Positions 32,236 through 43,541 of a DNA stretch of 64,000 nucleotides are shown here, piece after piece; positions within the stretch are counted from its first letter, which is position 1; every line of letters starts with the position of its first letter. The stretch covers positions 151,501 to 215,500 of the forward strand of contig JAMFTG010000259.1 in assembly GCA_023974075.1 (NCBI GenBank). The letters run 5' to 3'. This DNA comes from Chaenocephalus aceratus. Its lineage: Eukaryota; Chordata; Actinopteri; Perciformes; Channichthyidae. Under the pieces are notes generated by a model, which was not told where the DNA came from, made no database searches, and worked only from the letters and a program-made list of their open reading frames with translations. The position numbers and the translations under genes are program-made.

Positions 32236-33658
32236 GTTTATGTTTTTTTTCAGTAAGGCAAGGCAAGTTTATTTATATAGCACCTTTCAACAGAAGGCAA
32301 TTCAAAGTGCTTTACAAAAAATTAAAGACATTAAGAAAATGGCATTTCAAATCAGTCATTAAAAAGAAAAGATAATAAAATAAACATTAAAAGAAAAAGA
32401 AAAAAATACATTGGTAAAAGTTACAGTGCAGTTTAAGATGTGAATAGTTCAATTAAAAAGCAGCGGCAAAAAGAAAAGTCTTTAGTCTGGATTTAAAAGT
32501 AGTCAGAGTTGCAGCGGACCTGCAGGTACAAGAACCTTTAAGTGCAGTAGTTGAACTGGGTGCTAGCCGGCTAGGCTTTTTTTAATATTATTATTCTATA
32601 GCTGTGAATGTTTTGTTTTTATATTCAGCACTGTGGTGAGGTATTTTGAGTAACTTAAGTGCATTCCTCCCTGTAACAAACAGGTTGGTGTTGTTGTACA
32701 GTAGCTGGGTGTCCTGTCACTGTGGACAGGTGCTACTGCAAAGTTTACATTTTGTTATTATAAAGCTGCAACAATTCTATTTTTTATGTTCAGCACTCAG
32801 GCAGCAGCAATATCTTTATTTTAGTTACTGTATGTTTTGTTATCAGAGAGACTTGAGTTTAAGTCAAGCACTTTTGTTTAAAGCCACAATAGTTGGCTCC
32901 AGGTGCCACATTTTGAATGTAGTAATGTTTGTTCAGTATTCAGCAACTACAGACTAAAGACAAAGTTATGTTTTTGTACAAGAGAGACAAATGTTGTCTG
33001 TTTAAATTCATTGTACTCACGTGACGTCTAAGAGTAAGAGTGCAATACATATTTTCATTGAAACGATGACAATCGTGTGAGAATCGTGATCTTCAATTCT
33101 TATGAAGGAAAATCGTGATTCACATTTGAGCAAGAATCGTGCAGCACTAATACAAAGGACGTTAGCTATCCCAATGTTTTAATGTGGGCTTCAACAGACG
33201 ATTACTTTTTGTTATGCATTAACCTGCCCATTATTTTCTAGATGAATTGTTTAGTCTTCAAAATGTCAGAAAATAGTAAAAGTCCATAGTAATGTCTTGT
33301 TGTCAGTTTATAACCCACACATATACTTTATGTGATCCGAACATTAGATTTGAGAGGCTGAAACATCTCATTTGCATTGATTACATAAAACACATGTTTG
33401 CTTAGTCATTGCAGCTCTACTCGAAACATATCTGAATTCTGTAAATCACATGACCATCAGCTTCGTGGTGTAACTGTTCAGCGTTAAAGTAAACAAACTG
33501 TGATGTACTTCAGGGGGACCCCCAGTACCTCCTATACCACCTTTACTTTGTGAAATACTGAGTGCTACCTCACAGGATGTGACCACATGATGCAGGGACC
33601 CTCCCCCCTGCAGCCCTTCATACTTTATGAGGCTCTGCAGTCCCTGCTGTCAGACATC

Positions 33659-34193
33659 ATGGACGTGATCGTCTTTAAGCACAGCGTCCTCACAGTGTCC
33701 ATCTTTTTACTGTGGACTGCAGGTAATTTACAATCAAATCGACCGTGGACTGGTTTGTAAATATACATTATCATCAACTAATGTTCTTGTGTTTGCTGTT
33801 TTTATCATTTATAATGATATTGACGTGATATAAGGAGGATCAACCACTGAAGGTTATTATAGTATATGTTCTTGTTTCACTCAGGTCTAACTGACGGAAG
33901 CGATGTCACCCAGACTGACATGCTGTGGGAAACTCAGGGAGAGAGTGCAACCATGAGCTGCACACACACAAAGGGAGGTAGCTACTTCCAGATGTACTGG
34001 TACAGACAGCTGCCAGGAGAAACTATGGAGGCTAATCGTGTTCACAATATCAGGGAACAAAGGTAATCATGATTTTGGAGAATTCAGCAAAGACAAGTTC
34101 TCAGCCACAAAGCCTGACGCTGAGAGCGGGACGTTCACCGTGAAGGATCTGCAGCCAGGAGACAAAGGCTTGTACTTCTGTGCTGTGAGTCAA
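33659..34193 (+). pseudogene. TCR V segment V2.2, family 1, 1-bp insertion
   Basis: Leader exon 33659-33722, V exon 33885-34193 (309 nt, one more than intact copies). The extra base is a G at about 34030 (ATGGAGGCTAATC for ATGGAGCTAATC), just after the PGETM of FR2. Both halves are otherwise intact: GGSYFQMYWYRQ before, GNKGNHDFGEF and GLYFCAVSQHS after. Its unit 1 twin V1.2 lacks the insertion and is open, so this may be a homopolymer error. Confidence 0.85.
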
Positions 34194-34232
34194 CACAGTG
34201 ACACACACTCAGGAGGAGGCTGAGCAGAAACC
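34194..34232 (+). other. 23-RSS of V2.2
   Basis: CACAGTG, 23-bp spacer, GCAGAAACC. Confidence 0.92.
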
Positions 34233-34798
34233 CCAGATATTTGTCTGTCAGTGATTCTGTGTGTCTGCTGTCCTGAAGGGGGAGCTCCAGCTTAATCACA
34301 GAATCATTCAGTCAGAGACGCTGCCAGCTGTTCGTCTCTGCTGTAACCTCACACCTCCATCACACACTCTGACTATACCACTGATACAGCTGCTCTGATT
34401 AACTAACCCTAACCTGGAGGTTCTGGAGGTTACGACTCAAATACAGAGCTGATGTGTTGATGGTTCTGACAGTAGAGCAGAGACTCACTGGAGGTTCTGG
34501 AACATGTGGTTTTGTGTTTGACCCTCACAGGAGTGTTGGTGGGAGTGATGTGATCCAGTCCTCTCTGCTTTAAACACTGCAGTCACACGAAGGACGTTGG
34601 CTATCCAATGTTTAATGTGGGCTTCAACCGACGATTACTTTTTGTTATGCATTAACCTGCCCATTATTTTCTAGATGAATAGTTTAGTCTTCAAAATGTC
34701 AGAAGATAGTAAAAGTCCATAGTAATGTCTTGTTGTCAGTTTATAACCCACACATATTTACTTTATGTGATCCAAACATTAGATTTAAGAGGCTGAAA

Positions 34799-35577
34799 TA
34801 GGGGTGGGCGATATTGAAAAATATATTATCACGATATTTTTCAAGCAGTATCACGATAAACGATATATATCACGATATTTTTTCATGTCTGTTATTATGG
34901 TTATTTTCAAGTTACTTAACAGTACAAGCACCTACAAGGTAACAGAAACTCAAACAAAAAGGAGCAACAGACCAACATAGCATTTCAAGCTGGTTTTATT
35001 TCTGAAATGAATCCCTGAATGAACAATTCAACATTTTGATATGGCTTCAAGGCACAGTTTCTCAGTATAAGAATGAACTTTCTGAGGTAGCACTAGCACG
35101 ACAGTAAGGGAATACTTACATCCGGGTGTACAATTCTCCGTTATCCAATGGGAATGGACGCTCACATTGCCTTTAAGGGCAGCCGACACAAACGAATGCC
35201 GTGCTTCCATGAGCGTCAAATCCCGCCGCAGATGGGAATACATTCAGTTGAAAGCTATTTGCGTCCCTTTTATGAAGCTGAAGGAGCCTAGTCTCTGTGG
35301 CTTCAGGCTTGATCGCCGTTCAAATGACAGTTTTAATGATCTCAATGGGAATGGTTAGCGTTTCATATGCACGCAAATAAAATAAAATATAAGCTAACAC
35401 AATCAACCAAGATAATAAATGAAGTGCAATACTGTCTGAATCCTGACTAGACAGCTTTAGAGCATGTCTTTCACATCAGTTTTTTTTTATCATGATAGAT
35501 ACGATATCTCTGAAAAAGCATATCGTGGAGACCTAATATCGTCACGGCGATATATATCGTCATATCGCCCACCCCTA
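34799..35577. mobile_element. hAT-type MITE, unit 2 copy
   Basis: Duplicate of 19742-20535 with the same GGCTGAAA duplications (34791-34798, 35578-35585). Slightly shorter because a T-rich run near 35480 is reduced. Confidence 0.9.
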
Positions 35578-35882
35578 GGCTGAAACATCTAATTTGCATT
35601 GATTACATAAAACACATGTTGCTTAGTCATTGCAGCTCTACTCGAACCATATCTGAATTGTTTACATCACATGACCATCATCTTCGTGGTGTAGCTGTTC
35701 AGCGTTAAAGTAAACAAACTGTGATGTACTTCAGGGGGACCCCCAGTACCTCCTATACCACCACCTTTACTTTGTGAAATACTGAGTGCTACCTCACAGG
35801 ATGTGACCACATGATGCAGGGACCCTCCCCCCTGCAGCCCTTCATACTTTATGAGGCTCTGCAGTCCCTGCCGTCAGACATC

Positions 35883-36416
35883 ATGGACGTGATCATCTTT
35901 AAGCACAGCGTCCTCACAGTGTCCATCTTTTTACTGTGGACTGCAGGTAATTTACAATCAAATCGACCGTGGACTGGTTTGTAAATATACATTATCATCA
36001 ACTAATGTTCTTGTGTTTGCTGTTTTTATCATTTATAATGATATTGACGTGATATAAGGAGGATCAACCACTGAAGGTTATTATAGTATATGTTCTTGTT
36101 TCGCTCAGGTCTGACTGATGGAAGCGATGTCACCCAGACTGACATGCTGTGGGAAACTCAGGGAGAGAGTGCAACCATGAGCTGCACACACACAAAGGGT
36201 GTTGCCTACTTCCAGATGTACTGGTACAGACAGCTGCCAGGAGAAACTATGGAGCTAATCGTGTTCACAATATCAGGGAACAATGATAATCATGATTTTG
36301 GAGAATTCAGCAAAGACAAGTTCTCAGCCACAAAGCCTGACGCTGAGAGCGGGACGTTCACCGTGAAGGATCTGCAGCCAGGAGACAAAGGCTTGTACTT
36401 CTGTGCTGTGAGTCAA
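35883..36416 (+). CDS. TCR V segment V2.3, family 1, intact
   Basis: Leader exon 35883-35946 (MDVIIFKHSVLTVSIFLLWT), V exon 36109-36416, 308 nt, open throughout. Marks: DVTQTDMLWETQGESATMSC, CDR1 THTKGVAYF, MYWYRQLPGE, CDR2 region SGNNDNHDFGEF, FR3 KDKFSATKPDAESG, end GLYFCAVSQHS. The acceptor is TTTCGCTCAG rather than TTTCACTCAG. It is the functional counterpart of the broken V1.3 and the last family-1 cassette of unit 2, followed by the GCAAAAACCCC-type 3' flank that marks the third cassette. Confidence 0.9.
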
Positions 36417-36455
36417 CACAGTGCCACACACTCAGGAGGAGGCTGAGCAAAAACC
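36417..36455 (+). other. 23-RSS of V2.3
   Basis: CACAGTG, 23-bp spacer, GCAAAAACC. Confidence 0.92.
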
Positions 36456-36702
36456 CCTCTGCTGGAGTCACGTGAATAACAGAGATCAGTGAGTTCAGCT
36501 ATCTGCAGGTGGAGCTCGACAGACTGCTTTTCAGTGTGCAGTGTCATTCGTGACTTGTTGCCAAAGTCAATGAGAAATCACAGGCAATACATAGACATTG
36601 TTCTCCATGCTGCTGCTGAGCATGTTTCCGGATGTTTGTAGAATTTCATTCAGTTCAGAGCTTATATTTTATCATCATGTGAACAGTGACATGTGTAAGG
36701 GA

Positions 36703-37112
36703 AACTTCTGCAGCGATGGAGAGTCAGGACTCAGAGAGACACGAGGAGAGCTGGAGCTTTGATGTCAAACACTGGTAGTTTATTACAAGCATCGGCCGGA
36801 GAATTCATATCACAAGTCACAGCAGCCAGAGGTTCCGACTGCACGGGTGGGTTGTCATGTCGATTCTGATCAGCCTATCTCTTGATAGACCCTTTAACTA
36901 GTTTACAGAGAGCTAATCAGGCATATTGGGGGAAGGTATCCGTGAACACCTGGAGACACTGAATCACTCATCTGACTCTATGGCTCTGGGACCGAGAGTC
37001 GACCGGTCATAAAACTGATAATGTCAGCTATAGCTGAGACTTCCCATTCCTTAAGACAGGTAACAGACTTAGGGTTTGTCGCAAATGTCAACAGGCCGAA
37101 AGGTTAAATATC
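36703..37112. repeat. LTR-like dispersed repeat, unit 2 copy
   Basis: Counterpart of 21643-22060 with a short difference near 37015 (ACTGATAATGTCAGCTATAG against AACAGCTATAG in unit 1). Confidence 0.55.
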
Positions 37113-37414
37113 TTAAGTAAAGAAGAATTATTCTTTGACACTTAGGAGTAAGACAGAAATATTTCTCTAACAACATTTATAGACATATACTTGTCGATTG
37201 TTTTTTTTTGTTAAATTGTTTTTAACTTGCCTTTGTGACTCTTTTCCTCTCACCCCTGTTTGACAGTTCAATGTCTGTGCCGTGTTTTGCGACTGAGTTT
37301 AGAATATAAAACATTTCATCTATGGACCATCGCCTCCGTGTTTAATGTCAAAGTTATGTGAAGTGCACCTCGGAACAAAAGGACAATGTAGTTATTAATA
37401 TAACATTTAGATAC

Positions 37415-37440
37415 ATTATGTTTGACTGCTAACTAATGTT
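37415..37440 (+). other. Empty LINE insertion site in unit 2
   Basis: ACATTATGTTTGACTGCTAA reads through without interruption, where units 1 and 3 carry LINE sequence after ATGTTTGA. Only one copy of ATGTTTGA is present here. Confidence 0.85.
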
Positions 37441-37880
37441 TGAGCTAGAGAGCAGGACTTTTACATGCCGACATAAATGTATGTGCATTACATTCAGGAC
37501 GGGAGGGATATTGACGGATCAACAACAGCGAAGAGTAAGATGGAAGGTGTGGCAGGACATGCTGAGGTTTTTCTGAAGTGGGTGATCCAGATTAATGAAG
37601 AGATTTAGCATTCAGAGGAAGTTTAAAAGAGATGCTGTAAAGCAGATGCAGCGAGCTCACCTCACATACTGTTCGTGCGTCATAAGCATCGGCGTTGTTG
37701 GTGTGATTCCTCTCGCTGCCAGAGAGACAAAGATTATTCAAGACGATTGTAGACGTATTTCTCGGATCTTCATTTATTTAATTTGTATTATTTATGTTTT
37801 GCATTTTATTTTTTTATTAATTCCTTTCTGATCAATTCTTTTCAATCGTTGGTTTGTAAAACCCATTTATTTTTATATTG

Positions 37881-37926
37881 ATGATGTCAGCTCTCATCGT
37901 CACCGTTTGTCTGCTCTGTGCTGCAG
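37881..37926 (+). pseudogene. Orphan V leader exon, unit 2
   Basis: MMSALIVTVCLLCAA, identical in frame and length (46 nt, phase 1, GTTTTA) to the unit 1 copy. Again no V exon follows before the family-2 leader at 38975. Confidence 0.6.
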
Positions 37927-38501
37927 GTTTTATACATATCTCTCAATTAGCTATGATGTCAGAAAAGTCTTTACGCTCGTCCTCTGCTGTTCACTCTGAA
38001 TCCATTGCTTCATGCTTTGGTGGTATCATTTTATTCTTTAACAGATTAAATAATCATTGAGCTGATCAAATGTCTGAAAATAATGATTTACCAATCCGCA
38101 GAGCCCAAAGGGACACTTGTTCTCTGCTGGTTTTCAAAGCAAACTTGTTAGAAAATATCACTCGTCACCGGCTTGATCTTCAATATCAGGATATGTATTT
38201 ATTATCCTTGCAAGAATGGAAGTAGTCATCACTCACAGGGCTGCGTGGGACAACTAGTTCCCAGAACAGTGTCTTTCAGATGCTTATATACAAGGGAGGG
38301 GGGTTACAGTCAACAAGATGGAAGAATACTGGTTCAAAGCAGTATTCTGACATTAGTAAAGATTAGCTAAGGCCTGCGTAAGCAATAAACATGACAGTCA
38401 TATGCCTATCTCTCTCTCGGGGCTGTGTCATCTGCCTTCTGAGGAACAGAGCTATCATAACTTCAACAGTGTCTCATGAGCGTCATCCATGTAGTCATAC
38501 A

Positions 38502-38716
38502 TCCGGCTACGTACACAGCTCTACGTACCCTACGTACACAGCTACGTACACGGCTACGTACACGGCTACGTACACAGCTCTACGTACCCTACGTACACGG
38601 CTACGTACACGGCTACGTAGCCGGCTACGTACACAGCTACGTACACAGCTCTACGTACCCTACGTACACGGCTACGTACACAGCTACGTACACGGCTACG
38701 TACACAGCTATGTAGG
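38502..38716. repeat. 12-bp VNTR, unit 2, expanded
   Basis: About 18 units of GGCTACGTACAC / AGCTACGTACAC, with interleaved AGCTCTACGTACCCTACGTA variant units. About three times the length of unit 1. Confidence 0.95.
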
Positions 38717-38974
38717 GCCTCTCTTATCATGTGCTACTCTGATACAGAAGGAACATTCAGTATTTTCCCAACAAAACGTATTCAGACCAATTATTTGAAA
38801 AATCAGTCTTGAGATTCCAGAAGCGGGAACCAGTACATGATTTTTTTCGTCTTGATAAGTTGTATGGCCATCTACATTATATATTCAAGATGAACGTGTC
38901 ACATGTCTGTCTCCTCCCCTCTTGGTTGACTCTGGTTGCGTTCAGTCGGTCTGAGAGAGGAGGGTGAAGACATC

Positions 38975-39409
38975 ATGATCAGAGACATCCTCAGCATCTC
39001 CCTGCTGCTGCTCCTGCTCTCCCGTACGGGTCTATTCAAAGTCTTTACTGGAGGTTTAATCTTTTGTAAACATGTGTTCCTAAAGCTTTTCTCTTTAAGT
39101 GCAGGTCCTTCACTGAGCAGGGAAGTCTTGCAGGATCCATCATCGATATTAGGAAGTCCTGACACTCCAGCAACAATCAGCTGCAGCCATTCAACCAGTT
39201 CATACAATATGATCCTGTGGTACCGGCAGCCGACGGGCCACTCACACCTCAACCTCATTGGATATGTTTATGCCACTAGCCAATCCATTGAGGATGCATT
39301 CAAAGGGCATTTCGAAGTGAGTGGAGACGGCTCAGTGAAGTCTGAACTCCATGTGCTGAAGCTCAGACAGCCAGAAGACAGCGGCATGTATTTCTGTGCA
39401 GCTAGTCGA
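38975..39409 (+). CDS. TCR V segment V2.4, family 2, intact
   Basis: Leader exon 38975-39023 (MIRDILSISLLLLLLS + first base of Arg), donor GTACGG, short intron of 81 bp, V exon 39105-39409. Coding total is 354 nt (118 codons). The intron is itself open, so a read-through frame exists, but the GT/AG sites and comparison with the other families support splicing. Marks: REVLQDPSSILGSPDTPA, first Cys TISCSHS, CDR1 TSSYN, ILWYRQPTGHSHLNLIGYVY, FKGHFEVSGDGS, EDSGMYFCAASRHS. The closest families I know are fish TRBV genes with MIRD leaders. Confidence 0.9.
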
Positions 39410-39447
39410 CACAGTGACTCAGAGACGCTCTCGCTGCGACAAAAACC
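39410..39447 (+). other. RSS of V2.4 (22-bp spacer)
   Basis: CACAGTG, 22-bp spacer, ACAAAAACC, both elements perfect. The 22-bp spacer is shared with V1.4, so it is a family trait. Confidence 0.92.
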
Positions 39448-40041
39448 CTCTCTGATAATCGGCCTCATGAAATCACTCTGATGAACGACACACCTGCATC
39501 ACACTGTGGCAGGAAGTCACCACGATACCATCAGCATACCACTGGAAACCAACAATACTGACACTAGGTTTTCTCTCATTATTCATTAAACTGCCAAGTA
39601 TTTCATTTAGTAAAACATTTAGATTCCTGATCCTTAAAGTCCAAGGTGAAGTCTTTAGATGCCTTGTTTTGTCAGTCCAACATAGAGGTGCAAATTGCTA
39701 AATGCTGAGTGACAACTTTGGAGCGAGTGGTAATTTATGCATTAGTATTATTTGATGGAATATATTTAGACTAGGCATCTCTGCAGCTTTACAAAACTGT
39801 ACTCAAAATGCTATTTTGCCTATAACAATTAGTGTGCTGCAGTTTGGATAATAAGGCAAAAAATGCTGCAATTAAAAAGATTTAAAGATGTCAATCCAGT
39901 TGCAGATTCGTTGCTTTGTTGATTGATGTATCCACTGCAGACTTGGGACAGCCCATAACGTCGACCCCCTCCTACTTCCTTTTCACATCCATAGCTAAGT
40001 TCAGTCAGCATTTTAGTTTTGTTTTCATCTGCGTTAGGATC

Positions 40042-40644
40042 ATGGTTAGACTCCTTGTGCTTTTAGCAGCTTTGCCGTTCTGCTTAACAGGTAATGTTAA
40101 ATTAACTCGTAAAAGGTACCAGAATTCACGTTTATCTCAAAGTTGTTGGTTTAAAAACGTTTTCTCGAGAACTTGCCCTTTGCTTTTACTCCCTGGTGGT
40201 TGTTGTCTTTTGTTTTAATTAAATCTGACAACTATGCGACTCCACAACCTCCTCTGTCTCAACGTCATGTTTCGCAGTCATACTCTTGTATTGTTTCCTC
40301 TTTATTTGTACCATAAATAACTAAATCAATATGTGTTTCAGAACCGTCAGAGAACAGCGTTCATCAGAATCCCTCGGCGCTGATCAAACACCTTGGAGAA
40401 GACGTCCTGATAACGTGCAGCCACTCAAGCGCACGCTTTGATCAGATCCAGTGGTATAAACAGTCTGCTGGGGGAAATGACATGGTGCTACTCGGCTATG
40501 TACGATTCACTAATCCAACTGTCGAAGCTCAATTTAAAGGCACTTATAACGTGAGTGGTAATGGGCAAAGTCTGGCACATCTTCATATTCCAAAGGCACG
40601 TCGATCTGAAGACAGCGCAGTTTATTTCTGTGCTGCCAGCGAAG
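40042..40644 (+). CDS. TCR V segment V2.5, family 3, intact
   Basis: Leader exon 40042-40090 (MVRLLVLLAALPFCLT), intron about 250 bp with TGTGTTTCAG acceptor, V exon 40342-40644, 303 nt, open. Marks: EPSENSVHQNPSALIKHLGE, first Cys LITCSHS, CDR1 SSARFDQ, IQWYKQSAGGND, LLGYVRFTNPTVEAQF, VSGNGQSLAHLHIPKARRSE, DSAVYFCAASEA. The coding end is one base past a codon boundary, to be completed in the V-(D)J joint. The heptamer has a change in the usually tolerant half. Confidence 0.9.
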
Positions 40645-40682
40645 CACAGCGCTGCACAAACCCTGCGTCTTCAACAAAAACT
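40645..40682 (+). other. RSS of V2.5 (variant heptamer, 22-bp spacer)
   Basis: Heptamer CACAGCG (T to C at position 6), spacer 22 bp, nonamer ACAAAAACT. Unit 1's V1.5 has the consensus heptamer and a 23-bp spacer, so coding quality and RSS quality are inverted between the two copies. Confidence 0.85.
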
Positions 40683-40934
40683 CCCTGTAATGCAGCCGGA
40701 TACACAATGTGGAATCACCACATGGATGAGGAATACGCCACATAGTGAGCGACTGATATCAGACAGCTGGCTCACCATAAGACAGTCGGACAGAGGGAAA
40801 GACAAGCAAAACATTTTTTATTTTTAGTAAGACATACAGTTTTAAATATATTATTTTAAGGTTTTTGGAGAGTGCTGTGTATTTTGTTGCTGTCAGCAAA
40901 CTGGTTGACATTACATTTCAATGTTTCTGTCACT

Positions 40935-40950
40935 CCAGTAGGTGGCGCTG
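40935..40950 (+). promoter_or_regulatory. CTCF-like motif upstream of V2.6
   Basis: CCAGTAGGTGGCGCTG, counterpart of 28122-28139 and a better match to the CTCF core because it lacks the extra A. Confidence 0.35.
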
Positions 40951-41079
40951 TAGCTCCAGAAACACTCTCACGTGAAGCACTATGAAATATAAAGTAGCTA
41001 GGGAATATATGAAAGGAGGATGTTGATAAAGAGTCGACAGCATCAGAGCCACGCAGTGTGTTCACTCAGCGAGGACAAG

Positions 41080-41494
41080 ATGCCAACATTGTTCTTTTTA
41101 TCCTGGCTCGTTGGTAAGATATGTAACCATTCAAAAATAGCACTATCTATAGATCCTGCATTGATTGATGATTTCTTTTTATTTTTAGGCATCTGTGTGA
41201 GTCTTGATGTGCGTCAGTCTCCCTCTCTTATCAAAAGACCTGGAGACAAAGTGCGGATCTCCTGCAGCTACGATAAAACGGACTACACATTGATGCTCTG
41301 GTACCAGCGCCCACCTGGAGACGCAGCTCTGAAACTCATCGGGTATTTGTATTATAAAGCCGTCACAATGGAGGAGCCATTTAAAGAACGGTTCAGTATC
41401 TCTGGAGATTTGAGTGGAGTAAAGAATGGCTCTCTTACAGTCCGAAAGACTGGAGTTGAGCACAGTGCCGTTTACTTCTGTGCAGCCAGCAAAG
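41080..41494 (+). CDS. TCR V segment V2.6, family 4a, intact
   Basis: Leader exon 41080-41113 (MPTLFFLSWLV, only 34 nt, phase 1, GTAAGA donor), intron 75 bp, V exon 41189-41494. Marks: GICVSLDVRQSPSLIKRPGD, first Cys RISCSYD, LMLWYQRPPGD (Gln-Arg in place of the usual Arg-Gln after WY), LKLIGYLYYKAVTMEEPFKE, SGDLSGVKNGSLTV, EHSAVYFCAASKA. Open throughout. It lies 230 bp upstream of the 4b gene V2.7, with which it forms the pair that fused in unit 1. Confidence 0.9.
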
Positions 41495-41533
41495 CACAGT
41501 GACTGTAGCTTCCTTCTCCTTGATACAAAAACA
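41495..41533 (+). other. 23-RSS of V2.6
   Basis: CACAGTG, 23-bp spacer, ACAAAAACA. A second, embedded CACAGTG occurs inside the V exon at 41461-41467. Confidence 0.9.
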
Positions 41534-41723
41534 TCCAACCCTTATCAGTAGTTATGGTTGTCAATGCCACATTCAGCAGTCCCCTCCCAGTCAGCTGCAT
41601 TCATCACCTCCCTTTCCTCTTCAAACCTCACTCACTCAGGGGAGGCGTCTGCAGACCTCCATCACCGTCAGTGATGTGATGTAAGATCCCAGAGACTTAG
41701 TTCTAAAATACTTTGTCATAGTC

Positions 41724-42225
41724 ATGGTTTATTTCGACCAAGTCATAATGATCGGCTTTCTCCTCTTCGGTTGTCTGGCAGGTGAACAAATATAACCAGC
41801 ATGGGTTGAATCATTGTTTTCTTTACTCATTATCTATGATTTTGTAATGAACAATACCATAAATGAACATTTATGAATAAACGATATTTGTTTTATTTTT
41901 CTTTATCCAGGTGTTAGTCTGGGTCTTGATGTGCGTCAGTCTCCCTCTGAGCTCATCAAATCTCCTGGAGACAAAGTGCAGATCTCCTGCAGCCACGACG
42001 GAACGGACTACAGGGTGATGCTCTGGTACCAGCGCTCACCTGGAGACACAGCTCTGAAACTCATCGGGTATTTGTATTTTAAAGAGGCCACAATGGAGGA
42101 GCCATTTAAAGATGATTTTGTCACGTCTGGAGATCTGAGTGGGAGTGCAGCAAAGAATGCCTCTCTAATAGTCAACGCTGTGAAACCAGAGCACGGTGCA
42201 GTTTACTTCTGTGCAGCGAGAGAAG
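41724..42225 (+). CDS. TCR V segment V2.7, family 4b, intact frame, weak RSS
   Basis: Leader exon from ATG 41724 (MVYFDQVIMIGFLLFGCLA) or the internal ATG 41748 (MIGFLLFGCLA, closer in length to the 4a leader) to 41781, donor GTGAAC. V exon 41911-42225, 315 nt. Marks: GVSLGLDVRQSPSELIKSPG, first Cys QISCSHD, VMLWYQRSPGD, LKLIGYLYFKEATMEEPFKD, SGDLSGSAAKNASLIV, EHGAVYFCAAREA. No stop. Its heptamer departs from consensus at three positions, so it may be an open but rarely rearranged segment. Confidence 0.85.
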
Positions 42226-42263
42226 CACGCCGACAGGAATCCCCTCTGAACTTTACAAAAACT
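42226..42263 (+). other. RSS of V2.7 (degenerate heptamer, 22-bp spacer)
   Basis: Heptamer CACGCCG keeps only CAC and the last G; spacer 22 bp; nonamer ACAAAAACT is good. Confidence 0.8.
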
Positions 42264-43010
42264 CTGAACCATCTTCTTTCATGAGACGTGGGATAAACTG
42301 CTCAGACACACCTGCTTTTGTGGTTGTATTTTGGTTTGATGCAATCATTTCATCATCAGCAAATACACTTGTGTTTGTATTGGTTTGGTTTATTACAATT
42401 TAACAAGGCAAATGTGCAGTAAACATAATTTTGAACTGTTATCAATGAACCCCCTCAGAGCTACGGACAGCATACTTGAATTCTGCCACTGTGAGAAATT
42501 AAAATTGTTAAAGCTTTTGTTTTATTACTTACAAGTATCTATTATCGTAAATTATTCAGGCAGGTTTTAAAAGTCCTTCAAACTGAGGCTTTGATCTCTT
42601 TCTATTAGAGAGCTTTGTGAGACTTCATCATTCTATTTTATATTCAGCTGTAATTTTAAATCAGTCCATCTCTTGACGATACATCATTTCTACATCTTGT
42701 AACTAATCCAGGTTCCTTCAGCTTCTTAGTGTAACTGATTAGCATTAACTTAATATACTACAATTTCTATTTCTGAAATACATTGGACTGTTTATTTCTG
42801 TGTCTTAGTTTCTCTTATGTACATTGCCTTGTGTTTTTATGCTGCTGTAAATTGGGATCTGGGATATCTACCATGCACTGCAGGGGGTCCCCTAACACCA
42901 CCTGATAAACCACTGACTGCTTTGCTCCAGCTCAGAGGAGGCTGTCACACAGACCCTCCCCCCTGCAGCCCTTCATACTTTATGAGGCTCTGCAGCCCCC
43001 GTCAGACATC

Positions 43011-43541
43011 ATGGACGTGATCATCTTTAAGCACAGCGTCCTCACAGTGTCCATCTTTTTACTTTGGACTGCAGGTAATTTACAATCAATCGACCGTGGA
43101 CTGGTTTGTAAATATACATATCATCAACTAATGTTCTTGTGTTTGCTGTTTTTATCATTTATAATGATATTGACGTGATATAAGGAAATCAACCACTGAA
43201 GGTTATTATAGTATATGTTCTTGTTTCACTCAGGTCTAACTGACGGAAGCGATGTCACCCAGACTGACATGCTGTGGGAAACTCAGGGAGAGAGTGCAAC
43301 CATGAGCTGCACACACACAAAGGATGCTACCTACTTCCAGATGTACTGGTACAGACAGCTGCCAGGAGAAACTATGAAGCTAATTGTGTACACAATATCA
43401 GGGAACAAAGGTAATCATGATTTTGGAGGATTCAGCAAAGACAAGTTCTCAGCCACAAAGCCTGACGCTGAGAGCGGGACGTTCACCGTGAAGGATCTGC
43501 AGCCAGGAGACAAAGGCTTGTACTTCTGTGCTGTGAGTGAA
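43011..43541 (+). CDS. TCR V segment V3.1, family 1, intact
   Basis: Leader exon 43011-43074, V exon 43234-43541 (308 nt), open. It differs from the other intact copies at a few sites: CDR1 DATYF, FR2 MKLIVYTISGNKGNHDFGGF (Tyr for Phe), end GLYFCAVSEHS. The upstream flank is of cassette 1 type (GTCCCCTAACACCACCTGAT near 42890). The downstream flank is of cassette 2 type (AGATATTTGTCTGTCAG, then CACACGAAGGACGTTGGC). The gene therefore sits at the join of a cassette 1/2 fusion. Confidence 0.9.

Larger units (their letters stand above)
30395..33149 (+). mobile_element. hAT element (2.8 kb), unit 2 copy
   Basis: Duplicate of the element at 15368-18092 at the same relative site. Target duplications ACACAAAG (30387-30394) and ATACAAAG (33150-33157) now differ by one base, as expected after a duplication that carried the insertion along. 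It includes the nested TIR element and the AAGGCAAGGCAAG repeat (from 32256). Confidence 0.85.
28893..42432 (+). repeat. Tandem duplication unit 2 (about 13.5 kb)
   Basis: Same order as unit 1 but without the LINE, and with separate 4a and 4b V genes. Holds V2.1-V2.7. Most of it aligns by eye almost base for base with unit 1, differing mainly by one-base indels, so the duplication is recent or kept similar by gene conversion. Confidence 0.9.

Noticed and set aside
13337..42263. NITR or other non-rearranging V-type receptors
   Set aside because: V exons end directly at RAG heptamers with 21-23 bp spacers and nonamers, and no J-like FGxG motif is fused to the V exons.
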